Source: an uncultured Eubacteriales bacterium (lineage in GTDB: Bacteria > Bacillota > Clostridia > Christensenellales > CAG-138). Taken from it: a DNA stretch of 14,822 bases. The notes below the pieces were generated by a model, which saw nothing but the letters and a program-made list of their open reading frames with translations, did not search any database and was not told the origin of the DNA. The DNA is taken from assembly GCA_900542615.1 (NCBI GenBank), contig UQOG01000039.1, positions 1 to 14,822 of the forward strand. The letters are read 5' to 3'. Every line of letters begins with the position of its first letter. Position 1 is the first letter of the stretch. Below, piece after piece: positions 7,190-12,462 of this stretch. The position numbers and the translations under genes were made by a program.

Positions 7190-7471
7190 CTAGCTGGAAA
7201 GGCGTTTGCCCCGGTTGCCCTTATAGGGCCGGACGCTGGCCTCGCCCAGCAACTGCACCTGGGCGTTTTGGCGGATCAGCTGGGCCAGGCTCTGGGGCAC
7301 GGACACGGCCACCCCCCGCTGGATCCGGAAGAAATACCCGTTGATGCCGCCTTCCCAGGGCATGTCCTCCATGGAGCCTGCGATCATGAGGCGGACCTTG
7401 GGCTCCTGCATGAGGGTATGGCCCAGCTTGCCCGCCAGCCGGTCCAATTCCTTATCGGTGAAATATTGCAT
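7190..7471 (-). CDS. Small phage head-region protein of unknown function
   Basis: The 93-residue protein has a helical start (MQYFTDKELDRLAGKLG), then VRLMIAG and a segment INGYFFRIQRGVAVSVPQSLAQLIRQ (43-68). The pattern 'NGxxxxIxRGVxVxVPxxxAxxI' recurs in short proteins beside phage capsid genes, so a head or connector role is plausible, but no function is known to me. The ATG at 7471 has AAAGGAG ten bases upstream. It is separated from the capsid gene by 103 bases carrying a strong hairpin, the largest gap inside the operon. Confidence 0.6.
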   Translation of the reverse strand: MQYFTDKELDRLAGKLGHTLMQEPKVRLMIAGSMEDMPWEGGINGYFFRIQRGVAVSVPQSLAQLIRQNAQVQLLGEASVRPYKGNRGKRLSS

Positions 7472-7496
7472 ATGCGCGTCTCCTTTCCTCCATGGT

Positions 7497-7520
7497 GGGA
7501 AGCAGGGAGGCCTGCTTCCC
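7497..7520 (-). terminator. Hairpin without T-run after the major capsid gene
   Basis: A perfect 10-bp stem (GGGAAGCAGG at 7497-7506 with CCTGCTTCCC at 7511-7520, 4-base loop) lies in the gap between capsid and next gene. Further weaker GC hairpins precede it (GGGCC...GGCCC near 7531-7543). No T-run follows, so it is more likely to protect the capsid mRNA 3' end or partly attenuate than to terminate fully. Confidence 0.5.
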
Positions 7521-7574
7521 GGTCTCGTACGGGCCGTAGGGCCCCAAAACAGCCCCGCTAGGGGGATGTGCGGA

Positions 7575-8768
7575 TCAGGCGCTTACCGCGTGCTCGATCC
7601 GCAGCAGCCACAGCTCGTTGAGGATCACCGCGGTGTAAGCCGCCACCTTGGCGCCCACGGTAGCCCGCTGGTCCAGGGGGTCCTGGGTGCCGGCGCTGCC
7701 GTGGGGCTTGATGATGATCTGCAGGGCGCCGCTGCCCGCCACGTCCACCACCCCATAGGCGTCTTTGCCGAAGATCAGGGTGGAGTGGACGTCCATGGCG
7801 GTTTTGGTCTGCGAATCCAGGGCGCCTGCGTCCTCGCTGTAGACGATGGCATCTGCGGCCAGGGAGGCGGTCTCCTTGAGGGTGACGGTGTTGGTGGCCG
7901 GGTCGAAGCCGGCGATGGTGTAGCTGGCATCCCCGATGCGGATGGGGTTATCTTCCCGGGAAAGGTAGGCGGCCTCCGCATCGGTGGGGGCATTCTTCAG
8001 CACGAAGGAAGCGCTGGAGGAGGTAGCTTCCGAAACCTTATTCCACACGCTCTGGCGGAACACCTTGGCCTCGGTGGATTCCACGAATACCACCCCGAAC
8101 AGGCGGCCGATCTCTCCGCTGTAGATGGCCTCGGCGTTGGAGTATTTGGATACGTCCTGCCAGAGGGCGTCGTTTTGCAGGTCATAGGTGGCGTCCGGGG
8201 AGCAGATGCAGATGAAGTGGGGCTTGCGCTCATCCTCGCAGAAGGGGCGGGCCTTGGCCCGCTTGAGGGTGCGGACCGCCTTGCGGATCTCATCCACGGT
8301 CAGCTTGTCGCTGGCGGTCAGGGCGGCGCGGCTGGTTTTGCCGCCGGCCCACTGCACGTTGTTGCCGGCGTTCATGGCGTCCCGGGTGACCCACTCCACC
8401 ACGGTGCCCAGCTGCTCGCCCAGCAGCTCCGCGCTTTCGGTGATGACCTGGTCGTAGCCGGTCATATCCAGCAGGTCGGAAACCTCCACATAGGCGCCAT
8501 ATTGGCTGACCAGGGCTTCCACATTGCTCTGGGAGAGGGACTGGCCGCTGGGGGTGACGCCTTCCTCCAGGGCTTTCATGGCGGCGTTGGCGTCAAACAG
8601 GTTCCAGCGGCGGAATTCCACCCGCTTGCCGCTGTTGCGGGGGATGGGGCGCATCTGGCCGAACTTGGCGTGGACGAAGCGGGTACGGGCGCTTTCCAGC
8701 AGCTGGCGGTCATAGAAGGTTTTGTTGAGTTGGGTGGTCTGTAGGGTGTTGATGGTGGTATTGGTCAT
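7575..8768 (-). CDS. Major capsid protein, N4-gp56 family
   Basis: The 397-residue protein has N-terminal TTQLNKTFYDRQLLESARTRFVH (about 10-32), then FGQMRPIPRNSGKRVEFRRWN and EGVTPSGQSLSQSNVEALVSQYGAYVEVSDLLDMT. This series is the hallmark of the N4-gp56 family coat proteins with an HK97-type fold. Middle strands (HFICICSPDATYDLQND, IGRLFGVVFVES) and the C-terminal YGVVDVAGSGALQIIIKP-like region also fit. It builds the icosahedral shell. The ATG at 8768 is chosen over 8789 because AAGGAGA lies just upstream of it. It follows the scaffold-like gene and has the usual full family length (around 400), so it appears intact. Confidence 0.92.
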   Translation of the reverse strand: MTNTTINTLQTTQLNKTFYDRQLLESARTRFVHAKFGQMRPIPRNSGKRVEFRRWNLFDANAAMKALEEGVTPSGQSLSQSNVEALVSQYGAYVEVSDLLDMTGYDQVITESAELLGEQLGTVVEWVTRDAMNAGNNVQWAGGKTSRAALTASDKLTVDEIRKAVRTLKRAKARPFCEDERKPHFICICSPDATYDLQNDALWQDVSKYSNAEAIYSGEIGRLFGVVFVESTEAKVFRQSVWNKVSEATSSSASFVLKNAPTDAEAAYLSREDNPIRIGDASYTIAGFDPATNTVTLKETASLAADAIVYSEDAGALDSQTKTAMDVHSTLIFGKDAYGVVDVAGSGALQIIIKPHGSAGTQDPLDQRATVGAKVAAYTAVILNELWLLRIEHAVSA

Positions 8769-8801
8769 ACGCTTCTCCTTTCCTTCCAATGGAATGTGGG
8801 G

Positions 8802-9329
8802 CTAGAGGCTGGGATGCAGGCCCTGGCTGGCAGCCTGGGCCAGACGCTTTTTCACCTGGGCGAAGGCCGCGCTGGACATATTGGCATAGTCCGGCTGACC
8901 GTCCGCAGGGATGTTGCCCCGGATGGGGGCGGGCAGGCTGCGGCGAGCCATGAGCTTTTCCAGCATATCCCGGGCGCCCTGCTCCCGGGCCTGGTCTGCG
9001 GCGGCCTGGGCGGCCCGCTCCGCGTCATAGAGCCGGAGGGCGGCGGCAGGGGGCATATCCCGCAGCAGGTCCACAAAGGCCGGATCCGCCAGATATGCCT
9101 CCACATCCTGGCCGCCCTCCCGCAGCCGCATGAGGCCCTGGGCCGCGGCGGTGCACAGGGCCTGGGTGCCCGCAGGCCCGGCGTACAGCAGGGCCTCCGT
9201 CGCAGCGCCGGCGTCCATGCCGGTCTGCTGGGCCAGCTGGTCGATCATCCGCTGGCCGATCACATAGGCGGGTTCCTGCTCCACCAGCTCCGTGAGCATG
9301 TTCACCAGTTCCATTTGATTTTGTTCCAT
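8802..9329 (-). CDS. Capsid scaffolding-like protein
   Basis: A 175-residue, strongly helical, alanine-, glutamine- and glutamate-rich protein with a hydrophobic-charged repeat pattern (MEQNQMELVNMLTELVEQEP; YDAERAAQAAADQAREQGARD) and a basic C-terminus (AQVKKRLAQAASQG). Composition, size and place directly before the coat gene fit an internal scaffold (P22 gp8 position). The ATG at 9329 has AAAGGAG five bases upstream; the frame reaches 9458 but the extra part contains the TTTGCCC hairpin and no ribosome site. It is the first gene of the late block in this window; no portal gene precedes it. A head decoration or DNA-mimic role cannot be excluded. Confidence 0.7.
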   Translation of the reverse strand: MEQNQMELVNMLTELVEQEPAYVIGQRMIDQLAQQTGMDAGAATEALLYAGPAGTQALCTAAAQGLMRLREGGQDVEAYLADPAFVDLLRDMPPAAALRLYDAERAAQAAADQAREQGARDMLEKLMARRSLPAPIRGNIPADGQPDYANMSSAAFAQVKKRLAQAASQGLHPSL

Positions 9330-9523
9330 CCTTGCTCCTTTCTTTTGCCCAAAAGGGGCAAATTCTTTGCTCGATAGAAGGCCGGACGCCGCCGGCCCTC
9401 CGGGGAATGGGATGGCCGCCCGGGCAGCCATCCTGCTAATTGAATAATAACAGAACAAATGTACGAATTAAAGCGCGGCTTCCAAGCGGTTTTTGTGCGG
9501 CGGGGGCCTTAAAAAAATAAACG
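9330..9523. other. Junction region between phage late block and host promoter
   Basis: About 190 bases without a gene. It holds an inverted repeat TTTGCCC/GGGCAAA (9344-9362, AAAAG loop) just upstream of the scaffold ribosome site. There is also a longer imperfect palindrome, GGATGGC-C-GCCCGGGC-A-GCCATCC, at 9410-9433. An A/T-rich stretch at 9434-9470 could hold a minus-strand promoter (TATTAT-like -10) for the late genes, but no good -35 is visible. No integrase, attachment repeat or portal remnant could be identified. Confidence 0.5.
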
Positions 9524-9552
9524 TTTACAAAAAGGAGAATAACGAATATAAT
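9524..9552 (+). promoter_or_regulatory. Near-consensus sigma-A promoter of the oadB operon
   Basis: TTTACA at 9524-9529, a 17-base spacer, and a perfect TATAAT at 9547-9552. Predicted transcription start is near 9559, which gives a leader of about 195 bases before the TTG start. An AAGGAG inside the spacer looks like a ribosome site but has no credible gene after it. Confidence 0.85.
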
Positions 9553-9560
9553 GGATGCAA

Positions 9561-9588
9561 CCGGTTTAGGTAAAACTGGGTTTTTTTA
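9561..9588 (+). terminator. Terminator-like hairpin at the very start of the oadB leader
   Basis: CCGGTTT (9561-9567) pairs with AAACTGG (9573-9579, one G-T pair), 5-base loop, followed by G and seven T (9581-9587). It starts within a few bases of the predicted transcription start. It could act as an early attenuator; its short stem makes strong termination uncertain. Confidence 0.55.
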
Positions 9589-9595
9589 GGTAGAA

Positions 9596-9623
9596 GGGGG
9601 GTGACTTTCCCGGAAAAACCCCC
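9596..9623 (+). ncRNA. Second leader hairpin of the oadB operon
   Basis: GGGGGT (9597-9602) pairs with ACCCCC (9618-9623), with an inner TTTC/GAAA pairing possible. With the upstream T-run hairpin and a perfect GTAAAA-ATA-TTTTAC repeat at 9720-9734 just before the ribosome site, the leader looks structured. I could not match it to a riboswitch class from memory. Confidence 0.4.
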
Positions 9624-9754
9624 ATAAATCCTTGTGAATGCTGATTAAATCGCCTTGTGCTGGGATTGGGCGGCCGGCTGCCGTCCGCCTGTGGGCAAGG
9701 CCGGCGCAGGAAGCATATGGTAAAAATATTTTACACATAAAGGAGGAAACCTCG

Positions 9755-10870
9755 TTGCAGCTTTTTGTTGAGCTATTCGGCAACATCGGCAATTTCACCT
9801 GGCAGCAGGGCCTGATGATCCTGATCGGCAGCGTGCTGATCTGGTGCGCCATCAAGCGGGAGATGGAGCCCACCCTGTTGCTTCCCATGGGTTTTGGCGC
9901 CATTTTGGTGAACCTGCCCTTCGTCAACACGGAGGCCATCGAGACCTTGTTTGAGGCGGGCATCGCCACGGAGCTGTTCCCGCTGCTGCTGTTCATCGGC
10001 ATCGGCGCCATGATCGACTTTGGTCCCCTGCTCTCCAACCCCAAGATGATGCTCTTTGGCGCGGCGGCCCAGTTCGGTATCTTTTTTACCCTGGGTATGG
10101 CGGTGCTGGTGGGCTTCAAGCTCCAGGATGCCGCCAGCATTGCCATCATCGGCGCGGCGGACGGCCCCACCAGCATCTATGTGGCCAATTACTTCAAGTC
10201 CCAATACCAGGGGGCCATCATGGTGGCGGCCTATAGCTATATGGCCCTGGTGCCCATCGTGCAGCCGCCGGTGATCCGGCTTTGCACCACCAAAAAGGAA
10301 CGCAAGATCCGCATGCCCTATAACCCCAGCGCGGTTTCCGGCACCACCCGGATCCTGTTCCCCATTTTCGTCACCGTTGTGGCGGGCACCATCGCCCCCA
10401 AGAGCGCGGAGCTGATCGGCTTCCTCATGTTCGGCAACCTGATCCGGGAGTGCGGCGTGTTGGGCAGCCTTTCCACCAGCGCCCAGAACGAACTGGCCAA
10501 CCTGATCACCCTGGTGCTGGGCATTTCCGTATCCTTCCGGATGAAGGCGGAGATGTTCGTCACCGTGGAAACCCTGGTGATCCTGCTGCTGGGCCTTGTG
10601 GCTTTCGTATTCGATACGGTGGGCGGCGTGTTCTTCGCCAAGTTCCTCAATCTGTTTAGCAAGACCAAGATCAACCCCATGGTGGGGGCGGCGGGCATTT
10701 CCGCGTTCCCCATGTCCAGCCGGGTGGTGCATAAGATGGGCCGGGAGGAGGATCAGGCCAACTTCCTGCTCATGCACGCGGCCGGCGCCAACGTCAGCGG
10801 CCAGATCGCCTCGGTGATCGCCGGCGGCCTGGTGATCACCCTGGTGGAAAACGCCTTGGCGGCTATGTAA
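9755..10870 (+). CDS. oadB: Sodium ion-translocating decarboxylase beta subunit (OadB/GcdB/MmdB family)
   Basis: The 371-residue polytopic membrane protein is the usual short length for GcdB-type members. It couples decarboxylation of a carboxybiotin-bound subunit to sodium export. Residues known to matter in Klebsiella OadB are all present by alignment: Asp136 in GAADGPTS (Asp203), Tyr162 (Tyr229), and Asn307, Gly311, Ser316 and Arg323 in NPMVGAAGISAFPMSSR (Asn373, Gly377, Ser382, Arg389); Asn346 in GANVSG is the late conserved Asn. The start is TTG at 9755, with AAGGAGG eight bases upstream; an in-frame ATG at 9638 lies in the leader without a ribosome site. It has its own promoter, and a 12-base gap separates it from the OadG-like gene. 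Carboxyltransferase and biotin carrier genes are not in the window, so the substrate (oxaloacetate, glutaconyl-CoA, methylmalonyl-CoA) cannot be told. Confidence 0.93.
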   Translation: MQLFVELFGNIGNFTWQQGLMILIGSVLIWCAIKREMEPTLLLPMGFGAILVNLPFVNTEAIETLFEAGIATELFPLLLFIGIGAMIDFGPLLSNPKMMLFGAAAQFGIFFTLGMAVLVGFKLQDAASIAIIGAADGPTSIYVANYFKSQYQGAIMVAAYSYMALVPIVQPPVIRLCTTKKERKIRMPYNPSAVSGTTRILFPIFVTVVAGTIAPKSAELIGFLMFGNLIRECGVLGSLSTSAQNELANLITLVLGISVSFRMKAEMFVTVETLVILLLGLVAFVFDTVGGVFFAKFLNLFSKTKINPMVGAAGISAFPMSSRVVHKMGREEDQANFLLMHAAGANVSGQIASVIAGGLVITLVENALAAM

Positions 10871-10882
10871 AGGAGGGCGCGT

Positions 10883-11032
10883 ATGTTCAATCTATACTTT
10901 AATCCCGCGGGCTTTGTGGATGTGCTGCCCCTGCTGGGCAAGGGCATCCTGGGGGTATTTGTGGTGATCTGCGCCATTTGGGCATTTGTGGTGCTGCTCA
11001 ATAAGATAACCGCCCCCAAGGAGGAAAAATAA
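10883..11032 (+). CDS. OadG-related small transporter subunit, 49-residue membrane protein
   Basis: Begins MFNLYFNPAGFVDVLPLLGK, followed by one hydrophobic helix (about 21-41, GILGVFVVICAIWAFVVLLNK) and a short charged end (ITAPKEEK). One N-terminal membrane helix with the LLGKGILGVFVV pattern resembles gamma/delta subunits (OadG, MmdD, GcdD) of sodium-pump decarboxylases, though it is only about half to two-thirds the usual length and lacks the proline-rich linker and zinc-binding tail. AAGGAGG lies seven bases before the ATG and the gene is 12 bases after oadB, so they are one operon ended by a strong terminator. It probably stabilises the beta subunit or docks the carboxyltransferase. Confidence 0.85.
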   Translation: MFNLYFNPAGFVDVLPLLGKGILGVFVVICAIWAFVVLLNKITAPKEEK

Positions 11033-11047
11033 AGCAAAAGATCAAAA

Positions 11048-11074
11048 AAAAGGGGCGCCTATGGCGTCCCTTTT
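11048..11074 (+). terminator. Bidirectional intrinsic terminator after the oadB operon
   Basis: AAAAGGGGCGCC (11048-11059) pairs with GGCGTCCCTTTT (11063-11074) across a 3-base loop with one G-T pair. T-runs flank it on both strands (TTTT on plus; the A run at 11044-11051 on minus), so it can stop transcription from either side. Confidence 0.88.
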
Positions 11075-11150
11075 CAGTTGGCAAGAATGGCCGGCGTCAT
11101 TTTGCAGGCTGCCGCGGCGCCCTTTTTGGCCCACGCCCAGGACGCCACAT

Positions 11151-11182
11151 AAAAAGCCTTGCACAGCAAGGAGCAAGGCTTT
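11151..11182 (-). terminator. Intrinsic terminator of the minus-strand unknown gene
   Basis: On the minus strand AAAGCCTTGC pairs with GCAAGGCTTT (11173-11182 with 11153-11162), 10 perfect pairs with a 10-base loop, and the T-run continues to five. It lies about 150 bases after the stop codon of the gene at 11335-11778. Confidence 0.8.
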
Positions 11183-11183
11183 G

Positions 11184-11223
11184 GGGCCCATGAAGCCCCG
11201 GCAAGCGGGGGCTTCATGGGTCC
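11184..11223. repeat. 16-bp inverted repeat with 8-base loop
   Basis: GGCCCATGAAGCCCC at 11185-11199 pairs with 11208-11222 (one G-T pair), extended by one more pair at 11184/11223. On the plus strand it is followed by an A run, not T, so it is not a plus-strand terminator; on the minus strand it lies just before the terminator hairpin. Confidence 0.75.
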
Positions 11224-11334
11224 AAAAAAGTAATCGGGGCGGCGCCTTTGGGGATCGGACCGCCGGAAGCCGGTTTTGCCTACGGCAACCATTCCGGCGG
11301 CCAGAGAGGAACGGCCCCAGGACGAAAAAAGGCG

Positions 11335-11778
11335 CTATAGGATGGGCGTCTCCGGGGGATGCGATACCGCATCCCAGACGAGCTTATATTCTCCCGTGGC
11401 TTTTGTAAATTTGACAGCGACGGAATAGGTTGCCCTTGTCCCCATGGAAACCAGCGCGCTTGGCTGTTCCGGGCTTAATGTTACAATGCCTTCTTTTTTA
11501 CTTCCATAGATTTCAATGCAAACCCTTCCTCTTGTCAGGTTCGTTGAAAAGGCAAACCGGTATTTTTCCCCTTGCGGGAGGCGAATCACCCTTTTTATCA
11601 CGCCGTTGCAAGCGGAAAACTTGGCCTGTAGGCAGTTCTTCTTTTTTCCTAAACGGGGCGACTCCATATATAATTGGGCGGATTTTGCATTGATGACCAG
11701 GACCCCATTTTGATAAAGCACATAGCCTAGGCAAAACGCCACGGCTATGATCGTGCCCAGCATAAGCAATTCTCGCAA
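11335..11778 (-). CDS. Membrane-anchored protein of unknown function
   Basis: A 147-residue protein with one N-terminal hydrophobic helix (about 4-23, LLMLGTIIAVAFCLGYVLY) that would anchor it or act as an uncleaved signal; the Cys at 16 does not sit in a proper lipobox. The outer part (24-147) is beta-rich, with strands such as YRFAFSTNLTRGRVCIEIYG and ATYSVAVKFTKATGEYKLVWDAV, like a small extracytoplasmic beta-sandwich. I do not recognise the family. The start is TTG at 11778 because GGAGG lies seven bases upstream; ATG five codons later (11763) is the alternative. Its DNA is visibly richer in A and T than every neighbour, which suggests transfer from elsewhere. It stands alone between a terminator and a divergent intergenic region. 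Confidence 0.7.
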   Translation of the reverse strand: MRELLMLGTIIAVAFCLGYVLYQNGVLVINAKSAQLYMESPRLGKKKNCLQAKFSACNGVIKRVIRLPQGEKYRFAFSTNLTRGRVCIEIYGSKKEGIVTLSPEQPSALVSMGTRATYSVAVKFTKATGEYKLVWDAVSHPPETPIL

Positions 11779-12033
11779 ACGCCCACCTCCTTTTTATGGA
11801 TTTTACAATAAAAATAAGGATAAATCCAGAGCAGGGTAAGGCTGGGCCCGGGCGTTGGTCGCCTGGGGGTAACGCCCCTAGGCCACCCCAGGGCGCTTCT
11901 TCCGTTGAACGCTTGCCGAGCCAGGGATGTGAGGATATCCCCTGCTTTTAATAGGGCGCGCACCTTCTATTGATGAAGCTAGACTTTTTGCAGACTCTGT
12001 CGGTTCCCTTTGCCAGAGTCCAGGCTTTACCGG
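11779..12033. other. Divergent intergenic region
   Basis: No gene seen. A/T-rich sequence at 11795-11825 upstream of the minus-strand gene probably holds its promoter (a TAAAAT-type -10 preceded by TG on the minus strand), but the -35 is poor. A 9-bp stem with TAACG loop lies at 11861-11883, and GACTCTG/CAGAGTC (11993-11999 and 12014-12020) lies just before the BlaI-gene promoter. Confidence 0.45.
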
Positions 12034-12062
12034 TTGACAGGGAAGGTTTGTTGTGATAAACT
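12034..12062 (+). promoter_or_regulatory. Promoter of the blaI-M56 operon
   Basis: Perfect -35 TTGACA at 12034-12039, a 17-base spacer, and TAAACT at 12057-12062 as -10. The predicted start lies near 12069, giving a leader of about 37 bases. Confidence 0.8.
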
Positions 12063-12083
12063 TGGTTTATTCCTACAAACCAA
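12062..12083 (+). promoter_or_regulatory. Candidate operator overlapping the -10 box and transcription start
   Basis: A perfect inverted repeat TTGGTTT-(8 bases)-AAACCAA sits on the end of the -10 box and the start site. A dimeric BlaI-type repressor bound here would block transcription. It differs from the classical TACA..TGTA Bla/Mec box, so the assignment rests on position and symmetry only. Confidence 0.5.
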
Positions 12084-12105
12084 CCAGTTGAAGGGAGGGA
12101 AACCC

Positions 12106-12462
12106 ATGGAGTTGAAGCTGTTTGAAGCGGAATACCGGTTTATGGATCTGATCTGGGAGCTGGAGCCCGTTAATTCCACCAAGCTGGCCAAGCTCTGCGA
12201 GGAGCGGCTGGGCTGGAAGAAGTCCACGGCTTATAATATGCTGCGCAAGCTGGCGGATAAGGGCCTGGTGCGCAATGAAAGCGCCACGGTGACCGCTCTG
12301 GTAAAGCGGGCGGCGGTGCAGCGGGCGGAGAGCGAGGCGCTGATGGAGCGGGCCTTTGGGGGGAGCGTCCCCCTGTTTGTGGCCACGCTGCTGGGGGGGC
12401 GGAAGCTGACCCGGGCGGAGGCGGAGGCCCTGAAGAGGATGATCGAGGAGGCGGCGGAATGA
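12106..12462 (+). CDS. BlaI/MecI/CopY-family transcriptional repressor
   Basis: The 118-residue protein has a winged helix at its N-terminus (LFEAEYRFMDLIWELEPVNSTKLAKLCEERLGWKKSTAYNMLRKLADKGLV, about 5-56). The recognition-helix signature W-K-K-S-T-A-Y-N-M-L and the later wing are classic for BlaI/MecI. The C-terminal helices (about 75-118, LMERAFGGSVPLFVATLL and LTRAEAEALKRMIEEA) form the dimer interface. GGAGGG lies six bases before ATG 12106. The stop overlaps the M56 gene start (ATGA), so the repressor and its likely sensor are translated together. In BlaI-BlaR1 systems the metallopeptidase is activated by an outside signal and leads to repressor cleavage; the signal here is unlikely to be a beta-lactam, given the partner's outer domain. 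Autoregulation through the operator candidate at 12062-12083 is inferred. Confidence 0.92.
   Translation: MELKLFEAEYRFMDLIWELEPVNSTKLAKLCEERLGWKKSTAYNMLRKLADKGLVRNESATVTALVKRAAVQRAESEALMERAFGGSVPLFVATLLGGRKLTRAEAEALKRMIEEAAE

Larger units (their letters stand above)
85..9433 (-). mobile_element. Truncated prophage: late gene block of a short-tailed phage
   Basis: Fourteen minus-strand genes with short gaps or 4-base ATGA overlaps run from a scaffold-like protein to holin and terminator. The order scaffold, coat, adaptor, gp10-like hub matches phage P22 (genes 8, 5, 4, 10), and there is no tape measure, tube or sheath gene, so a podovirus-type virion is inferred. The block begins at the scaffold gene: portal, terminase, integrase, repressor and replication genes are not found between it and the divergent host oadB promoter at 9524. 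The right limit given is the inverted repeat ending at 9433 and is a guess. All frames are open, so decay is not advanced. Missing genes could in principle lie left of the window, but phage late clusters normally keep terminase and portal just upstream of the scaffold. Confidence 0.8.
11075..11334. other. Hairpin-rich convergent intergenic region
   Basis: Between the convergent oad operon and the minus-strand gene at 11335 there is no credible gene. It holds three strong inverted repeats in about 150 bases: 11153-11182, 11184-11223 and 11260-11300 (CCGCCGGAA/TTCCGGCGG enclosing a smaller GCCG/CGGC stem). The first is a minus-strand terminator. The rest could be a structured 3' untranslated region, a small RNA or a dispersed intergenic repeat. 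Confidence 0.5.

Noticed and set aside
7341..8744. Long plus-strand open frame opposite the capsid gene
   Set aside because: It is a GC-rich shadow: glycine- and alanine-rich composition without family motifs, no ribosome site, and the opposite frame is a clear N4-gp56 capsid protein.
1..9523. Attachment-site direct repeats flanking the prophage block
   Set aside because: Comparing 1-154 with 9340-9523 by eye showed only short GC-rich matches (CGCCG type), not a convincing core.
9530..9587. Leader peptide gene MDATGLGKTGFF starting at 9551
   Set aside because: Its ribosome-like AAGGAG and start codon overlap the promoter -10 box and would not be in the transcript.
9638..9754. Longer oadB start at the upstream ATG
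   Set aside because: No ribosome site there, the extra 39 residues do not resemble the OadB N-terminus, and TTG at 9755 has a strong AAGGAGG at proper spacing.
9773..10777. Minus-strand open frame opposite oadB
   Set aside because: His/Gln/Gly-rich low-complexity product caused by the codon bias of oadB; no start signals, and the plus frame has every conserved OadB residue.
11061..11408. Frames on both strands in the hairpin-rich intergenic region
   Set aside because: They run through terminators and inverted repeats, lack ribosome sites and give Arg/Pro-rich products.
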